DNA of 64,000 bases, taken from NCBI GenBank assembly GCA_019096065.1, contig JAGUCH010000006.1, positions 1,260,001 to 1,324,000 of the forward strand. The letters run 5' to 3'. The position numbers were made by a program, and so were the translations under genes. This document shows, in pieces, positions 43,571-56,485 of this stretch. Source of the DNA: Paracyclopina nana (taxonomy: Eukaryota; Arthropoda; Copepoda; Cyclopoida; Cyclopettidae). The notes under the pieces are model-generated. The model did not search any database. It was given only the letters and a program-made list of their open reading frames with translations, and was not told where the DNA came from. How positions within the stretch are numbered: position 1 is the first letter of the stretch; each line of letters begins with the position of its first letter.

Positions 43571-46500
43571 ATATACCGATTCCACAAGTCTCCCCAGTCA
43601 CCATACTAGTACATTTGAATGCGTTCTTCAAAGGGCTGCTCCAAAAAAATACAATAAGGCCCTGAATTCTCAACTGGCACCGAATGATGACGGATGAGCC
43701 TGGGCTGGTTTTTCAGGAGATAATGCCAACCACTTTGTCATACTCGATGGCAGGATGACCGGTGCTTCGTGCCAGCCAAGGATTGGAGACCCCTAGCAAA
43801 AAATGGGCTAATAATGAAACATTAAATCTCAACCACTTGCAATTTGTGATGCTGTGGGAGGACTCGGACCATTGTGTCAACCAACAAATGTTCGCAAAGA
43901 AAAGGAGGATTCCTCCTCCCTCCGATTCGACGTGGATGTTTGATCTCCAGTCTGGCCCATTATTGCTGCCAAGATATATTGGAGGATTATCGAACGAGAC
44001 AAGTTCCTTGGGAATGATTTTTAGACAGGCTGTAGTCATCGGAGAATTTTCCCCATCGATGAGTACCTCTCCCTCAAAGGCCCAACCATGCACGATGATG
44101 CTACTACGAATGTCTCCTCTCAGGTAATTGGTTGCAACTACGTCACGTTGACAAAAGCAAACACACGCATGGAATGTTTCTGACGTTGATTGCAATCAAG
44201 CCATCACGACAACGTAGAAAAAGGCAAGAAGCTCCGTGCGTATGTACGGGGATTTGCCTTTTATGGCACGCAGTAGTGACAATTGAGCCAATATCAAAGG
44301 AAAAGCAAGGAAAAATCATAGCAGTTCTGCTCGTGAAGCCGCAGCCATCGATCTCTCGCTTCGGGCCAATCTCCTGCTTCTTCCTGATGACGTGATCCTT
44401 CAGGACCCCGCGGCCAACCCTTTGCAACTTTGTCACTTATTTTGTTTTTATCCCCTTTCTACGTATACACTCGATGCATGTAGTCCAGTATGACGTACAT
44501 TAGTGGAGGATTGCGGTTGCAATCGTCGGTGAAAGCAGTGGAATTGCATTATTACATGTGTACTGGCACAGATAGCTGGAAACAAACCAAAATTGCTTTT
44601 TCTCCAGTAGTTGTAATCAATGTTGCTGCTACACATTTTTGTTGTGCCAGCAAAAAATATACACGATGAAAGCAGGCTCCAGTAATAATACTATATATTT
44701 GGCCCGAATGCTGCAGAATGTAGAGGCAGCGAGCGCAGTTCTGCCACGGTCAAAATATGGCCAAAACTGCATTGCTTAACGCGAGAAATGAGATTTTCTT
44801 TCCTCATACAACAACATGGTATTGTAGGTATAAAACGTGTGTGGAAGGCGAAGAAGAAGAAGAAGAAGTAGGAGCGAAGCCTTACTGCAAGTTCTGCTGA
44901 ATGAGATATTCATGCAATTTTGCTTGCTCAACAGCTATATTGTTCACTAGAACGTCATGAATGGAGAGTAACTTGAGATGCATCGACATTATGATATCGG
45001 TTTCACGAAATGATGTATTATTTGCCACGCAGAAGAAGCACTTCTTCTGCATTTTTAAAAGCTGTTTCTCCCAAAGTGAACCTACTACAAACTAATTGAA
45101 GACAACTGCTGCCCGCCCCGAAAACCATAGCTTACCTCGAAATAGCAGTTTGTTGCCAAAACAGGGGAACAGCAAGAGGCTTGGGGGAAAGATCAAGTTG
45201 AATAAGAGGGAGCACTGTTGGCATTTTCTCCGGAAAAAAGCTGTCATTAATCAGAGTGATGAAGCATTTAATGGGAAAGGCAATGTCAAAAAAGGCACAC
45301 AGCTTCTATATTTGCGCTGTAATTGTCATAATAATGTTCTCCTCCGCCTCCACAGTGTGCACACATTTGGAAAGCAATCAAGAAGTACCATTCCCATTGT
45401 GTGTGCGGCCCAGTGTGTCGTGTAGGAGAACTAGAGTCTCATTTAGCAACAATTCTGAACCTCGCGGCCGTCGTTCGGGAAATGAATCTTACGGTTGGAC
45501 TATTCAGCTGGCTTAATTGCCACCAAGGAGGATGCACAAACAATGCAAGCTCGAAAAAAGGAAAGGAGCTGAAGTACTATCTTGATAGTATTATTGCAGA
45601 AACTTTTCTTCGCTGGATGGCGTTGGCAAATCCCCAAGGTGACATTGCTGGCAGGACCCCTTGCTACTGGCAAATAAAGTGTAGCCACTGTTAGCGAGGC
45701 TGGAAAGTCGTGTTTGGCATTCATCGGGTGCCAGACAACAAAGGGATGAGAAGGCAGAAAGAAATTGCACCCAAGACCTTTGCTTGCAGGTTGACGACGA
45801 CATGGATTTGCGTAGCACTGTATGCAGTGCATCACAATAATGAGAGAATCGTTGGGGCTGTTGCCCCAATTCCTTAGGCGATATGGAAAGTAGTTAGAAT
45901 CAAGAGAAGCATTCAAAAGTTCTCACTGGCAGCGTGAACTTTCTAGCCTTTGATCATCTTTCAAAAGCAGCTGAGAAAGAGTCTAATTTTCCTCAGATGA
46001 CACTTTCATATTTTTCTATCTTCCTCACGCGAGCAGCGAAAAATGATAATGAGGAGGAGCAGGGAACAGGCTAATATGTCAAAAGTTTCATCCACGGAAA
46101 AAGCGAGTCGGAATGCCGCAGTAGTCGCCCCGACCGCGAGCGAGCCCAGTGAAAGCCATCAATGCTATATGTGAAGAATGATGTGCCTACTTTTGTGTGC
46201 CAACCATTGCATAGATTCTATCCAGGATAAGAATGGATTCCTCTTTCTTACTGTGTTTGCTCATCGGGTCAACAGACGACTCCCTTTTTTCCCAGCCAGT
46301 TATATGGTATAAAAACTATGCCTTATTGTTGTTGTTGTAGTAGTGCAGCCACTTTTGTCGTCAGTAAAAGTATTGGGAAATCTATTTATGCTGCCAAGTG
46401 GCTGTTTTACTACTCTTTTTTCTCTCTGTTCGTGTTGACAAGCATTTACTTTCGAGTCACGAATTCATGTTTTCTAGCCAAAAAACCAACTTGACGAGAA

Positions 46501-48253
46501 AAAGACACCTACCTTTAAACGTTGTGCAGTATGGTAGTTGAATACATTGCAGCCAAAATTGATGCTATCTCTTGTTGCATTTTTCACTCATCGTTTCACT
46601 GTTAAAAGCACGTCGGTTTTGGTTCAGTGTCTTGACTGGCAAAAGGCTCGATCGGCACTACTTGAGTTCGCTACGTACGTAGGCGCCTTTTCATGCTGCT
46701 GCGTGCGAGAAGGTTATTTTCCGCGAAACGCATGTTGACGGCGCTTCGCCGCGCGAAACGCCGCTCACTTCTCAAGCAATTAAGGAAATGATCGAGGTTA
46801 ATGCTCCGCTGCCTCTCCCATCCACACGCATTACTTTAAGGCAATTTTTCACATCTTCTTCTTCTCCTTCGGTTACCATAAATAACAAAGACTTCAAAGT
46901 TGGCTGCCTTCGCGCTCCATTGCTTAATAGAACTGTAGCAGGAATTGAGGAGGAAAAAAGATTACTGCATTGCATTGGTTTGATAGAATGGACACTGATC
47001 CTGTTATAGTGGTTGAATAGGAAATCTCTGGCTGTAATAATACGATGTGTGGAGAGTACAATATAATGCACATAAAAGGCCAGGTGAGTGTGTAAGGAAC
47101 TCCCACGAGATATAGATCAGTGATCGAAGGCTCTCCATACATATAATAATAGGACCTTGTCCTCAATGCAATTCAGAGTCCACCACTTCTCTTTTTCGGG
47201 ATTCCTGCTACTGAGGTTCTTGATGTTTTTCCAATAGCAGATCTGTTCCCCGATATTTTTCGCACACTATAGCTCTGCGCAGTTGTGGTGAAAGGGATCC
47301 TTTATAACAATAATGAAGAGCATGATGATGCCATTTCTCGCCAAAATGAACCCGCCACTAGTTCTGCCTGCTTGGAACGTTCGTTCGTGTGGGTCACTAA
47401 GTGCAACAAACATCATTAGTCATGGCTCTCCAGAGACCTCACCCTTGATACAGCAGTAGCTGCAGTCATTATATCCCTGAGCTGTTGCTGCTGCTTTCCT
47501 CGCCCAAATTATATAGAAAAGTCTTTGGCAGGCACTTTCTTCTTGAACTCAATCCCTATGGTATTTCCCCTTATACCACGGAGGCAAGATGAGGGTATAC
47601 GCGTACTTCATTTAAAGCTCTGAGAGTGTGTTTTCATTCTTATCTTGACTTCTTGGCTAATGGTGAATAGATGAGAGACTGCTACCAGTCTGACTAACAT
47701 CATCGTTCACTTGGAAGTAAATTCTAGGGAAATTGTGTCACCAGCTCCCTTTGAAGCTGTTGAAATTGCCTCGACAGATGTAGTGCCATTCTGTACTAGT
47801 TCATAGGACTCAAATCAGCATTTCTGCACACAAGTCCTCTTGATGATGACAGCAAGGGGGACAGCAGCAGACACATCAAAGATCACATTGTTTGCTTTGA
47901 ATTTGTTTAGCATCGTCGTCGTGATAAGGGGAGGGCTGATCCATCATAGTACAACTATATCCGCAGAAGCAGCTCTAGCTTTCTCTCTCTCCTCATCTCA
48001 ATGATGGGGTTAATTATGTCAAATGGAAAAATCGACCCTCTGATCATTAGAGAATGATGCGCGCGTCTGTTGCAACATGGCTAGCTGTTGTTGTCGGAGG
48101 AGAAGAAGAAGAAAAAATGGGATTACTCAAATGGCCATGGAATACGAGTAGCATGGTAAGGGTCTCTGGAGAGATCCTTGGGGTGGGTGGGGGGCAGTAA
48201 TAGTAATTTTCGGGTCATACCTCCACGAAGAAGGGGGCCAAAATTGACGATCT
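43571..48253. other. Probable intron or intergenic sequence
   Basis: No confirmed exon. A minus-strand open stretch at about 44155-43890 has a coding-like look (see findings). Low-complexity runs include GAA triplets at 44850-44868 and GTT triplets near 46327. Confidence 0.4.
44850..44868 (+). repeat. (GAA)n microsatellite
   Basis: Six consecutive gaa triplets. Confidence 0.85.
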
Positions 48254-48496
48254 CTAAGGCGAACTGCCGACATGATCGATCGCTTTTCGCATTTTCCCTG
48301 ATGGGGCATGAAATTCAAAGGAGAAATTGGCTTCTTCCTCCCTCACGGAAATATCAAGAGAACGTTTCATTCGCTGCATGCCTGAATTTTGATTAATCAT
48401 TTCCTTATATTTAGTGCTAAAGGATGTGTCCTTTGAGAACAACTCATCAGCAACAATTGGAGCGAGAGCAATTGAGAGAAGTAAAAGTTTTTTCAT
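48254..48496 (-). CDS. Small ORF with signal peptide and furin-type site (80 aa), or a first exon
   Basis: From ATG 48496 the first 16 residues (MKKLLLLSIALAPIVA) form a textbook secretory signal peptide with a likely cut before DELF. At about residues 44-47 there is RMKR before Ser, which fits the furin R-X-K/R-R rule, so a secreted precursor with a mature C-terminal peptide is possible. The alternative is that a donor GTGAGG after residue 51 makes this the signal-peptide exon of a larger gene, for example the membrane protein on the same strand at 32923-39015. No family is recognised, and a chance ORF cannot be excluded. Confidence 0.35.
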   Translation of the reverse strand: MKKLLLLSIALAPIVADELFSKDTSFSTKYKEMINQNSGMQRMKRSLDISVREEEANFSFEFHAPSGKMRKAIDHVGSSP

Positions 48497-51400
48497 TTCC
48501 CTACTGCTAGGCTCTCTTTGCGCGAAGAAGAAAAAAAGCTTTGGTGGTCGTCCGAAAGTTTTTGCCGCTGCTGCTGCCAAACATTCTTTTCTGGTAGAAA
48601 GAGAACAGGGTATCTCGCACGTATATGATATGGCATACCTATATAACACAGAGAGTATGGGATTTGTCAGTGCAAACTTTGAACAGGAGAGCAGCAACAT
48701 GAATATTGTGCGTTTCAATATGGCGGCTGGCAAGCAGCTCGCGGGATATGGAACTTCAATTTCGGGAAACTTTTGAGAGCAGCGCCATATAGCTGCCAAA
48801 TATAAACATTTACTATGAGCAGTGCGACCACTCTGGTGGCATCATTTGTTGCTTGCATATAGCCATATAGCTGAAGAAATTACGAAGGATTGGTGAAAAC
48901 TGTAGACAACCTCGTTCTCTTTTTGGAAAGCTTGGCTGCTGTGGATTGAACGCACTGTGTATTTGTGGAAGTAGCAAAGACCCTCTATTCTAGGGAACTG
49001 AACAAACGCCAATATTTCTGATATATCCCACCACTCGCTACTCGAAGGGAACTAGCATATAGGGGACTTGATATTGAAAAGTTTGCAATTCCGACACAAA
49101 ACCAGTTTGTTGGCTTCGTACTACAAAAACAAATTGGTATCAAGGCAGGGCAAGAAGACTTTAGCAGCTGACAAATTGCTCATTAATTCCCTTGCCTCGG
49201 CCCAGTTTCGTGAAGGCGTGGCCCTCGTCAAGAGCTAAATTTATGCTATCTCACTTGTCATTCCTATCTCCATCTGAAGGCTCGTAAAGTTAACTATCAC
49301 ATTCACAATGAAGATGTCTGACAAGGGCGTTGACAGGTCTTGAACCAACTCGTAGTATGATGATCACTGGGATTTTTTCATGCTACTTCTAAGGTTACAT
49401 ACATGATGGTTACGAGCTTGTTATGTGGACTTTTTGTGCGAAATTCGCATAAATCACGAAATATGTATGTAATCTTACTTTTGTTCTTGCCTCACCAGGT
49501 CACGATTTGAATAATGCCTAGTGTGCGTACCACGAGAACGAGAGGAAGATCCCATTTCCCTGAAACTTTTTTCAAATCATTAATCACGGCCATCCCACAG
49601 CGTACTTCGAGTTGTACAAAGATGCATGACGTGAAAGATATGGGAATAATGACCTAAGCGCGAGATTTTGAACTCTGATTTTTTCACGCACATGCATCGA
49701 ATACATTCGGATGATTATTATTGCCATAGGTGATGATGATGATGATCATCATATAGCTTTTCTGGCCAGAGATATCATAAGAGGGAAAAAATGAAGATGA
49801 CCTGTGAGCCACGCCTTCGTGAGTGCAAATGAGGACGACGACCACGAGGTGATTAACGATGCTTTTTTCAAGCCAAGAAACATTCATTCTAGTGGGAAAA
49901 TTGTATCTTATGTGTATGTACTTTTCATAAGTCACATGCTGATTCTTGGAAGAGCCATATAGCTCTTCCGTCTTCAATTCCGCAAGGCTTGGTCAAAACA
50001 ATAATTAGTTCCAAAGCTGCCGCAGATGGCGTTGTGAACGCCAGTAGAGTGCGCAGTAGTAGCACAATATTGGCGCACTTTTTGGCTGGAATCAAAATAA
50101 ACTAAAAGTTTTTAAAGAAAAACTGCCGAGTCGCATGTGCTTGCTCTGAAAATCGCATCTCTCTAGTCTCTCGGGCAGTACAGAGGAACTAAAAAGATTA
50201 GTGCGTACTCGCGCAGACAAGATCTTCCGAGTTTTTCCGCGAAAATTTGTGGTATTGATATGCTATGGTGTTATCATCCCATTAGCAGCCAATAACGCCA
50301 CAATTCAGAGTTATTTTTCAGACTTATTGCCTTTATTTTTTAATTTGAGTTGCAAATAGATATATTTCCTTCTTAATCATGTAGGCAAATAGTCAAGAAA
50401 TATTTTTGAGCAAAAATCTTGTCTATTGTTAAGTTAAACTAGCATAGTGTAAGTCAAAATCTATTTTCTGCAGTACATAAATCTTTCGTAGATGTCCGAG
50501 TCTCTTCAGCGCCCTCAAGCGGGACTTCATGGCATTTCTCAAAGCTCAATACAAGCTTTACGTAATCAGCAGTAAATTCTGAACGAGGGGAAATCTGTCG
50601 ATAAATCGTCAAATTTGTCCGACTTGGCCTTATTTTTTCATTAGACGATTGCTTCATAGTACACTATATCGCATGATAGGGCAAGGGTTGGTTCAAAATT
50701 GGGCTTAATGGGGTCTTATCGGATCTTTTGAGCCCCACCTGCTCAATATACTCATGACTATCGTAGCCCCTTAAATTATGATGTTCAAAGTGGAGACGAT
50801 TGGGTGAACAGCCTGCATGCGAATGGCCAAATTTCGTTCTAACGCCTACTTCACATAGTATGGTATATATATACACACTCCTTGTTAACTATTTTAATGG
50901 GCTCGTTTAATTTGGCCCCACTTAATAAGAAAAGTGGCTACTGGCAAGCAAAAAAGGAGTTATCATCCATTATGCTTCATTGGAGTTAGTGTTGGAACTT
51001 TTTCTCCCACATTTGATCGTATCAATGTATCACTCACGTACAAATGAAGGATGGCCAGCAATAATTGGCTCTCTGGCTACTTTTTAATGCTCAGAATAAC
51101 TTTGAATTCTTTAATGAGGTTTCGAGGGGCTTGACAAGCTTCAGCAGGACCACAATGTAATTAAAAGTGTGGCATTGCTCGCATCTATCTTCCTGAGGTC
51201 TGCAGCAAGTGATGAATGTTCGCTAAAGAAAAGAGCCTATCTTGCAACTAAAGAGGAAATTTAATATGTGCAATTGCCATTCTGCCCAAGCATTCGATGG
51301 AAACTCGCATTCGCGCAGCCTAACTCCTCAGATTCAATTTACTTCAGCTATGTATCACTTTTCGACTGTGGAGAAAGCTATTTGGCCATGTCGAAAGTTT

Positions 51401-52251
51401 TTGTTCGTGTGTGAGCAAACGGCCTCGCATGATTATTGATGGTCAAGGCTCAAGAGCTTTCCATATACTAGCAGATCCAAGTGCTACACTTTTTCTCTGC
51501 TGCTGGAAACAAATGAGCTCGCTGCTTCACCTCAATGCAACGAAAAAAACAATCTTTGGAGAACACACAAGTCTTATTTTAGTGCCTGTTTGCATTGCAA
51601 GCAAAAAACTGCAGAGCTCTGCAAAACTGGCTTGGCCAATAAAAGGCCAAATACCATTCAGGAATTGCAGGGCCTTTCATTTATTTACACAAATGCACTT
51701 CTCTAATCTTCATTTGAGGGATAATTGATGCACTGCTGAAGCCTGATGAAGTTCGGAATTGCACAAAGAGCTTTATCCTGCGACCATGTAAAGTTTATGC
51801 TTTATGCACATTAAGGGACCCTAGCATTTTACATTTCTCCGCGAGAGTGCGCCACCAAACAAAGGCGTAAAATGAAGAAAGTGAGTTACACTTTTTGAGG
51901 CATCTTTGAAAATATTTACCCTTCTCCATAAAAAAGTTAACATTATAAACTTTTTTCTTTTGATTCAGTGCTTATTAATCACTATTACTAAAGTTTTGTC
52001 TTACTTTTCAATTATAAATTGGGATATTTCTTACTACTTTTTATTAGGTTTATTTGGCTTGACTTAGTAAGTCGATCCTTGATAATTGTGACGAACATCA
52101 CGTAACATCAGCAGACGATAGTAAAAAACTTCTTGCCTATATTAGTGGCATTTGTGACATATTGATCATCAAAGATTGGGATCAAGGGCAATTTCGGGAG
52201 CTCCCCGCCAACTTTTTCCCAACTCTCCTCAGATTCGGCTGCGTGAAAGCT
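48497..52251. other. Intergenic, no gene seen
   Basis: AT-rich. A GAT triplet run lies near 49733-49748. Upstream of 52252 the VPS37 frame stays open to about 52150, with a possible 5' UTR splice acceptor (ctctcctcag near 52231). Confidence 0.45.
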
Positions 52252-53149
52252 ATGAATATGCTGACTTCGGGCTCCAGCATGGAGCCTGATTTCCCCATGG
52301 CCTTGGCCAGAATACAGCACATGACCAGAGACGAACTTAACGATTTGCTCAATGATGACAGCAAAATGGACGACTATATCAGAGGTCTTGACCAGGTAAT
52401 TACAATTGGACCATGGTGAAACCAATTAAAGTGATGAGTCATGCTTTGTTATTTTTCAGGTGAAACTTTTGTGCAATGAAAAAGAAGAGCTAATGGTGGC
52501 CAATAAATCCTTGGCAGAGTACAATTTATCACAAGAGCCGATTCTTAGGGCTAAGAAGGAGCAATTGGCTTCCAAGCATAGGGAAGCTGTTCAACTCGTC
52601 TCAACTGTGAAGGCCTTGCAAACTCAACTTGAGTCAAAGTCAGGAAAGATTCAACCAGAGTCTCTCTATTATCTCCTAAAGGTAGCTAATTTTCCTGTAA
52701 TTCAAGTTCATTCTTATCTTATTTTTAATTTAATAGGTCGAAGCCTCAAAAGCAGAGACAGAAAGTGACGACATTGTCAATGACTACCTCGAAAAGAAGA
52801 TTGAAAGCACAGACGAATTCCTTGACAAATTTGTGGTAAGAATTTGTCACCTCTTTTAACTTTCATGGCTAACTTTTTGACTTTGCAGAATTTGCGAAAA
52901 TTGATGTATCTGCGAAGGGTGAAGTTGGACAAGATGAGTGATCTCATGAAGGAACCGAAGAAGTCAGCAACACCCGCAAGGAAGGCCCCACCAGCTCCTC
53001 CTGCGGCAGCAACGTACAACCCTCCTACATTTGGTTCACCTTATCCACCAGTTCCTTCCATGAACGGTAGTAGCAACTGGAGTGCACCACCTAATCTTCC
53101 ATATCCTATCAAGCCCACAATGGCTATGCCTTCTCCTAATTTTCGCTAG
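52252..53149 (+). CDS. VPS37: VPS37 subunit of ESCRT-I
   Basis: Exons 52252-52395, 52460-52681, 52737-52835 and 52889-53149, all phase 0, with introns of 53-64 bp; 241 aa. The Mod(r) domain is recognisable: MTRDELNDLLNDDSKMDDYI, then the coiled helix with ANKSLAEYNLSQEP, then a C-terminal helix LRKLMYLRRVKLDKM. The last 50 residues are Pro-rich (PPAPPAAA), as in the VPS37B/C type. ESCRT-I works at endosomes, where it sorts ubiquitinated cargo into multivesicular bodies with TSG101, VPS28 and MVB12/UBAP1. The start could also be Met at 52279. The stop lies 85 bp from the stop of the convergent USH1G gene, leaving almost no room for separate 3' UTRs. Confidence 0.93.
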
Positions 53150-53234
53150 CCATTCTTTTGATAACCACATTACTACAACACGGATTCATGCTTTGCTACC
53201 ACGTACAGAACATTTAATGAAAGTCGCATCGAAT

Positions 53235-54674
53235 TTACAATTGGCTATCTTCCAGCTCTTGCTCCTCTTTCATTGCCTTTCGCCTCTCTTCGATGGCAAC
53301 CATTAATTTTTTCCTAGGTCCTATTGGCAAACCCATGTCACGTAGGTCGTTCTCCTCCAATAGCGACAAGACCTCCAGGTCAATCCGTTCCTTTTGAAAT
53401 GTCCTGATCCAATCGTCCATGCCCAGACCAGCCAGAAATATGGCCACAGGAGCAAAGTCTGCATCGTTGAAAGGTGGCAGGCCTTCCTCGTCCTCATCTT
53501 CTTCGGCTGCCAACGAGCCAGCAGATCCGATACTGCTTTCATTGTTCTCGCTGCTATTATTAAAGGAAAACAATGATGCAGACATTGAATTCCTAAAGGC
53601 AAAACTTCCGATGCCAGGCCGATCAAAAATGCTCGCACCTCCTGTCATTCCAGCAGCCAAACTCTTCCTCTGACCCTAAATAGCAGAACTGATGTATACA
53701 TTTTCAATTTTCTTAAATAATATTTTACTTGAGAGAAGAGAGGAGGTTGAGGACGACCTATGTCAGAGTCATCTTCAATAGGCTCAAGCTTTTTTGGCAC
53801 AAATAGGATGTTTGCACTTGCTCTGCGACCCTTTAAGTGCCTCGTTGATCGTTTGCCATCTTCAATTTCTGAAATGGTGAATGTATCACCATGAGTTGCT
53901 TCAAACTTGGCCTGACTTTTCTTCAAATTCAGTTTCTTGCTAACTGTGCCAATCAGAGTTTTCCCTCTGTTGACGGCAGAGCCATTAGATCCCACGCCAT
54001 GACTGGTAATTTCTGAGAACTTGGGAGCAGAAGAAGTGTTGGAAAATGTATCCTCGCCAATGTCCCCTCCATCCTCTGATGAGTGACCAAGTTCCATTTT
54101 TTGCATTTGTCGGTCAAGCTGCTTGTGGTCCTTATTATTAATTTTGTCTGCCTTCTTCTGGATTTTTTTGAAGTCCTTGAGCAATTTAGCTGCATCTTTC
54201 TGTGCCTTTTCTTGCTGTAATTTCACCTTTTTTGGATTGTCCAGCTCTTGTTGGGCTGTCACCGAATCTAGATACCTACAAAAAAGCTGAAACTTTACTG
54301 GACCAAAGGAAATAATTCGTAATCGTTTACCTCAAGATATCAGAGCAGTCATTCATTGCAGCCAATTCTTGCGGAGTATGCATGTCAATATCCAGACTGA
54401 AGATATTGACGCCAAAACTTATGAGGAAAGTGACACAATTCATGTGACCTCTGGCAGCAGCCAAATGAAGGGCAGTATTTCCATAGTGGTCGCACTTGTT
54501 GGGGTCACCGCCTCGGCCAACTAGTAGGCTCAAGGCCTCGAGGTTGCCCTCAAATGCAGCCCATAAAGTTGGTGTCATTCCATCTTCGTCACCAGTGTTG
54601 CAATCCTTTCTGGTGGTCTCTTTGAGGATGTCCAGCAGTCCATCTTTAGCTGCCTTGTGGTACCTTTGAGTCAT
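53235..54674 (-). CDS. USH1G: USH1G/SANS scaffold protein: ankyrin repeats plus SAM domain
   Basis: Exons in transcript order 54674-54331, 54275-53729 and 53675-53235; 443 aa, close to the 461 aa of human USH1G. Ankyrin repeats lie at about residues 30-115 ([36 protein letters not shown]). They are followed by a Lys-rich helix ([20 protein letters not shown]), a Ser-rich linker, an acidic EEDEDEE run and a SAM domain at about 373-432 ([28 protein letters not shown]). The C-terminus DSQL fits a class I PDZ-binding motif, as in vertebrate SANS, which binds harmonin. Known role in vertebrates: anchoring the Usher complex in hair-cell stereocilia and photoreceptors, and traffic along microtubules. 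In an invertebrate, a sensory-cell or microvillar role is an inference. Confidence 0.93.
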
Positions 54675-55770
54675 GATGCTTTACTGCACTTTTTTATTTC
54701 TACTCCACTTGCTCATGGGTAAAAAGTGTGACGAAAAATTATTGATCTTCCATATCTCATTAGGCTTATCTCTATCGATGTTTCACAGGCGACCTCATCA
54801 CTCGTGAAAAATGCACTAGATTGCACAGAGGGAATTTTTTAGCGAAAATTCCAAGTCATTACAAAATAGGCATCAATCACAACTTTCACTATAGCATTAA
54901 TCTTGGTTTGTCAAAGATGCAAATTCTTTGATGTGACGCACTGGATTTAGAATAAGTGATATGTCGGTCTGTGGTAGAAGTTGAGATAAGACTGCAAGCT
55001 TTTATTAAACTTTTTTCCACTTTGTATAGTCTAGTAGCGTTGCAATGTTGTTACACTTCCGACGACCAACCCCATTAATTCCACTTGAATATACTTCCGC
55101 CGCATACACACAACACTTTATTTTATCTTTTTTTCACACAAAGCTGGTCTTCCGACGGGAAACTATGAAAAAGAGCCTTCAAAACGTCCATTTGTACCAC
55201 ACATTTGTCGAAGGCAAATAATGACTACAATGACTTTCAGTAATGTATAGATCGATGTGTGCTTTTTCACTGTTCTATTAGGAGTAGCACACCTGTCTAT
55301 CCCCGCCTCACTGGCTGGTCATGCGCGTGCTTGGTCGCTGGCATGCCTTCGTACAGCGTATGGATCATGTAAAAGTGGTCACGGTTGACAGACTTTCGTT
55401 GATACCGTAATAGCAGATCCATCATTGGCATGCAGAAAACGCAGAAAAAATATGCAGTTGACCTTGCCAAGCTGGGAAAAACTTGGCTAATTAAAGATTT
55501 ACCGTTGACATCTAATATTACTAATATTACCTTTTTGGCTTTAGAAATATTTCAAAAATGTAGTTCTTTTAGGTCAATGACTTTAGAGGAAGTGAACTGT
55601 CGGACAATAGCAAAGTGATTTCCTTTTGTCAGATTTATCACAGGTTTGGAGTATTTTGATGGGAATTTGAGTGCAGTTTTTGGCACGGCGAAAAGTTGGA
55701 AATCAGCGTCAATAGCAATGATGCACGATATTTGTTTCCATGGATGTATAGTAGGAGGCATTTTGTTTTA
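54675..55770. other. Region between USH1G and the DNAJC30-like gene
   Basis: Contains the USH1G upstream region and the DNAJC30-like 3' end. No exon recognised; short plus-strand ORFs here have no supporting signals. Confidence 0.5.
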
Positions 55771-55772
55771 TT
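55767..55772 (-). terminator. AATAAA overlapping the DNAJC30-like stop codon
   Basis: On the minus strand the stop TAA (55773-55771) is part of a TAATAAAA string, so the poly(A) signal begins within the coding end. A very short 3' UTR is implied if it is used. Confidence 0.45.
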
Positions 55773-56485
55773 ATCCACGGATTTTCCACAGTATGAATGC
55801 GATGAAGGAGAAAAATACTACATATTTACCCACTCCACTACTGGACTCTCTATGATCTTGCGATGCAAATGAAACCCTCTTTGCTCGTTCAGGTATACGT
55901 ATCTCTCCATAATCTCTGCCAGGTGTGTTCTGAAGATATTTTTTCTTATGAAAGCTGTACGACTTTGCTTCTTTGACATAGGCATCAAGATAGTCTCGCT
56001 GTCCTTTTGGCAATATTCCCTCGTATTCTGAACGTAACTCTCTTCTCGACTAAGAAAATTTAAAGACTTATTATCTCAAGGACAAAATATTTTATGAGAC
56101 TTACATCAACGAAACTTTGGCCATCAAATTTATGAGCCACACTTTCCCTGTCGGCAACAGAAACATTTCTCCCCATGTGACCTCTGTCATACCTTCTTCT
56201 AAGTTGAGCTTGACTTAACACTGAATATGCATTGGAGATTTCATAAAATCTGGCTGCAGCTGAGCTGTCATTCTTGTTCAAGTCAGGATGGAACTTTTTG
56301 GATAGCCTGATGTATGCCTCTTTGATATCCTTTGATGAGGCATTGGAAGTTAGCTCGAGGTCATCATAAAGTGTTCGTTTTTCAAAATTATTTGAGGATA
56401 GAACTCCACAAAGATGGAGGAGCCTAGATAAGGACTTCGGGCTTGATTTTATCTGTAGTTTGCAGCATTGTGACAGCCAAATCAT
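55771..56485 (-). CDS. DNAJC30: DNAJC30-like mitochondrial J-domain protein
   Basis: Exons 56485-56105 and 56049-55771, joined by a 55-bp intron with a consensus GTAAGT donor; 219 aa against 226 in human DNAJC30. The first 35 residues are basic and lack acids, fitting a mitochondrial presequence. The J domain spans about 39-104 with HPD at 66-68 and ends in RRRYDRGHMG, comparable to the YDRG of the family. A single hydrophobic segment near the C-terminus (VVFFSFIAFILW) is a membrane anchor, also as in DNAJC30. That family acts at the inner membrane in ATP-synthase and complex I maintenance together with Hsp70. The assignment rests on domain order and length; another small mitochondrial J protein is less likely. 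Confidence 0.82.

Noticed and set aside
43762..44127. Plus-strand ORF opposite the laminin-G-like stretch
   Set aside because: It appears to be the antisense shadow of the minus-strand frame, and no plus-strand gene is supported nearby.
45096..45425. 109-codon plus-strand ORF
   Set aside because: Composition is not protein-like, no domain is seen, and minus-strand frames overlap it equally well.
53321..53673. ORFs on either strand over the USH1G last exon
   Set aside because: They are out-of-frame or antisense shadows of the SAM-domain exon, which fits the family precisely.
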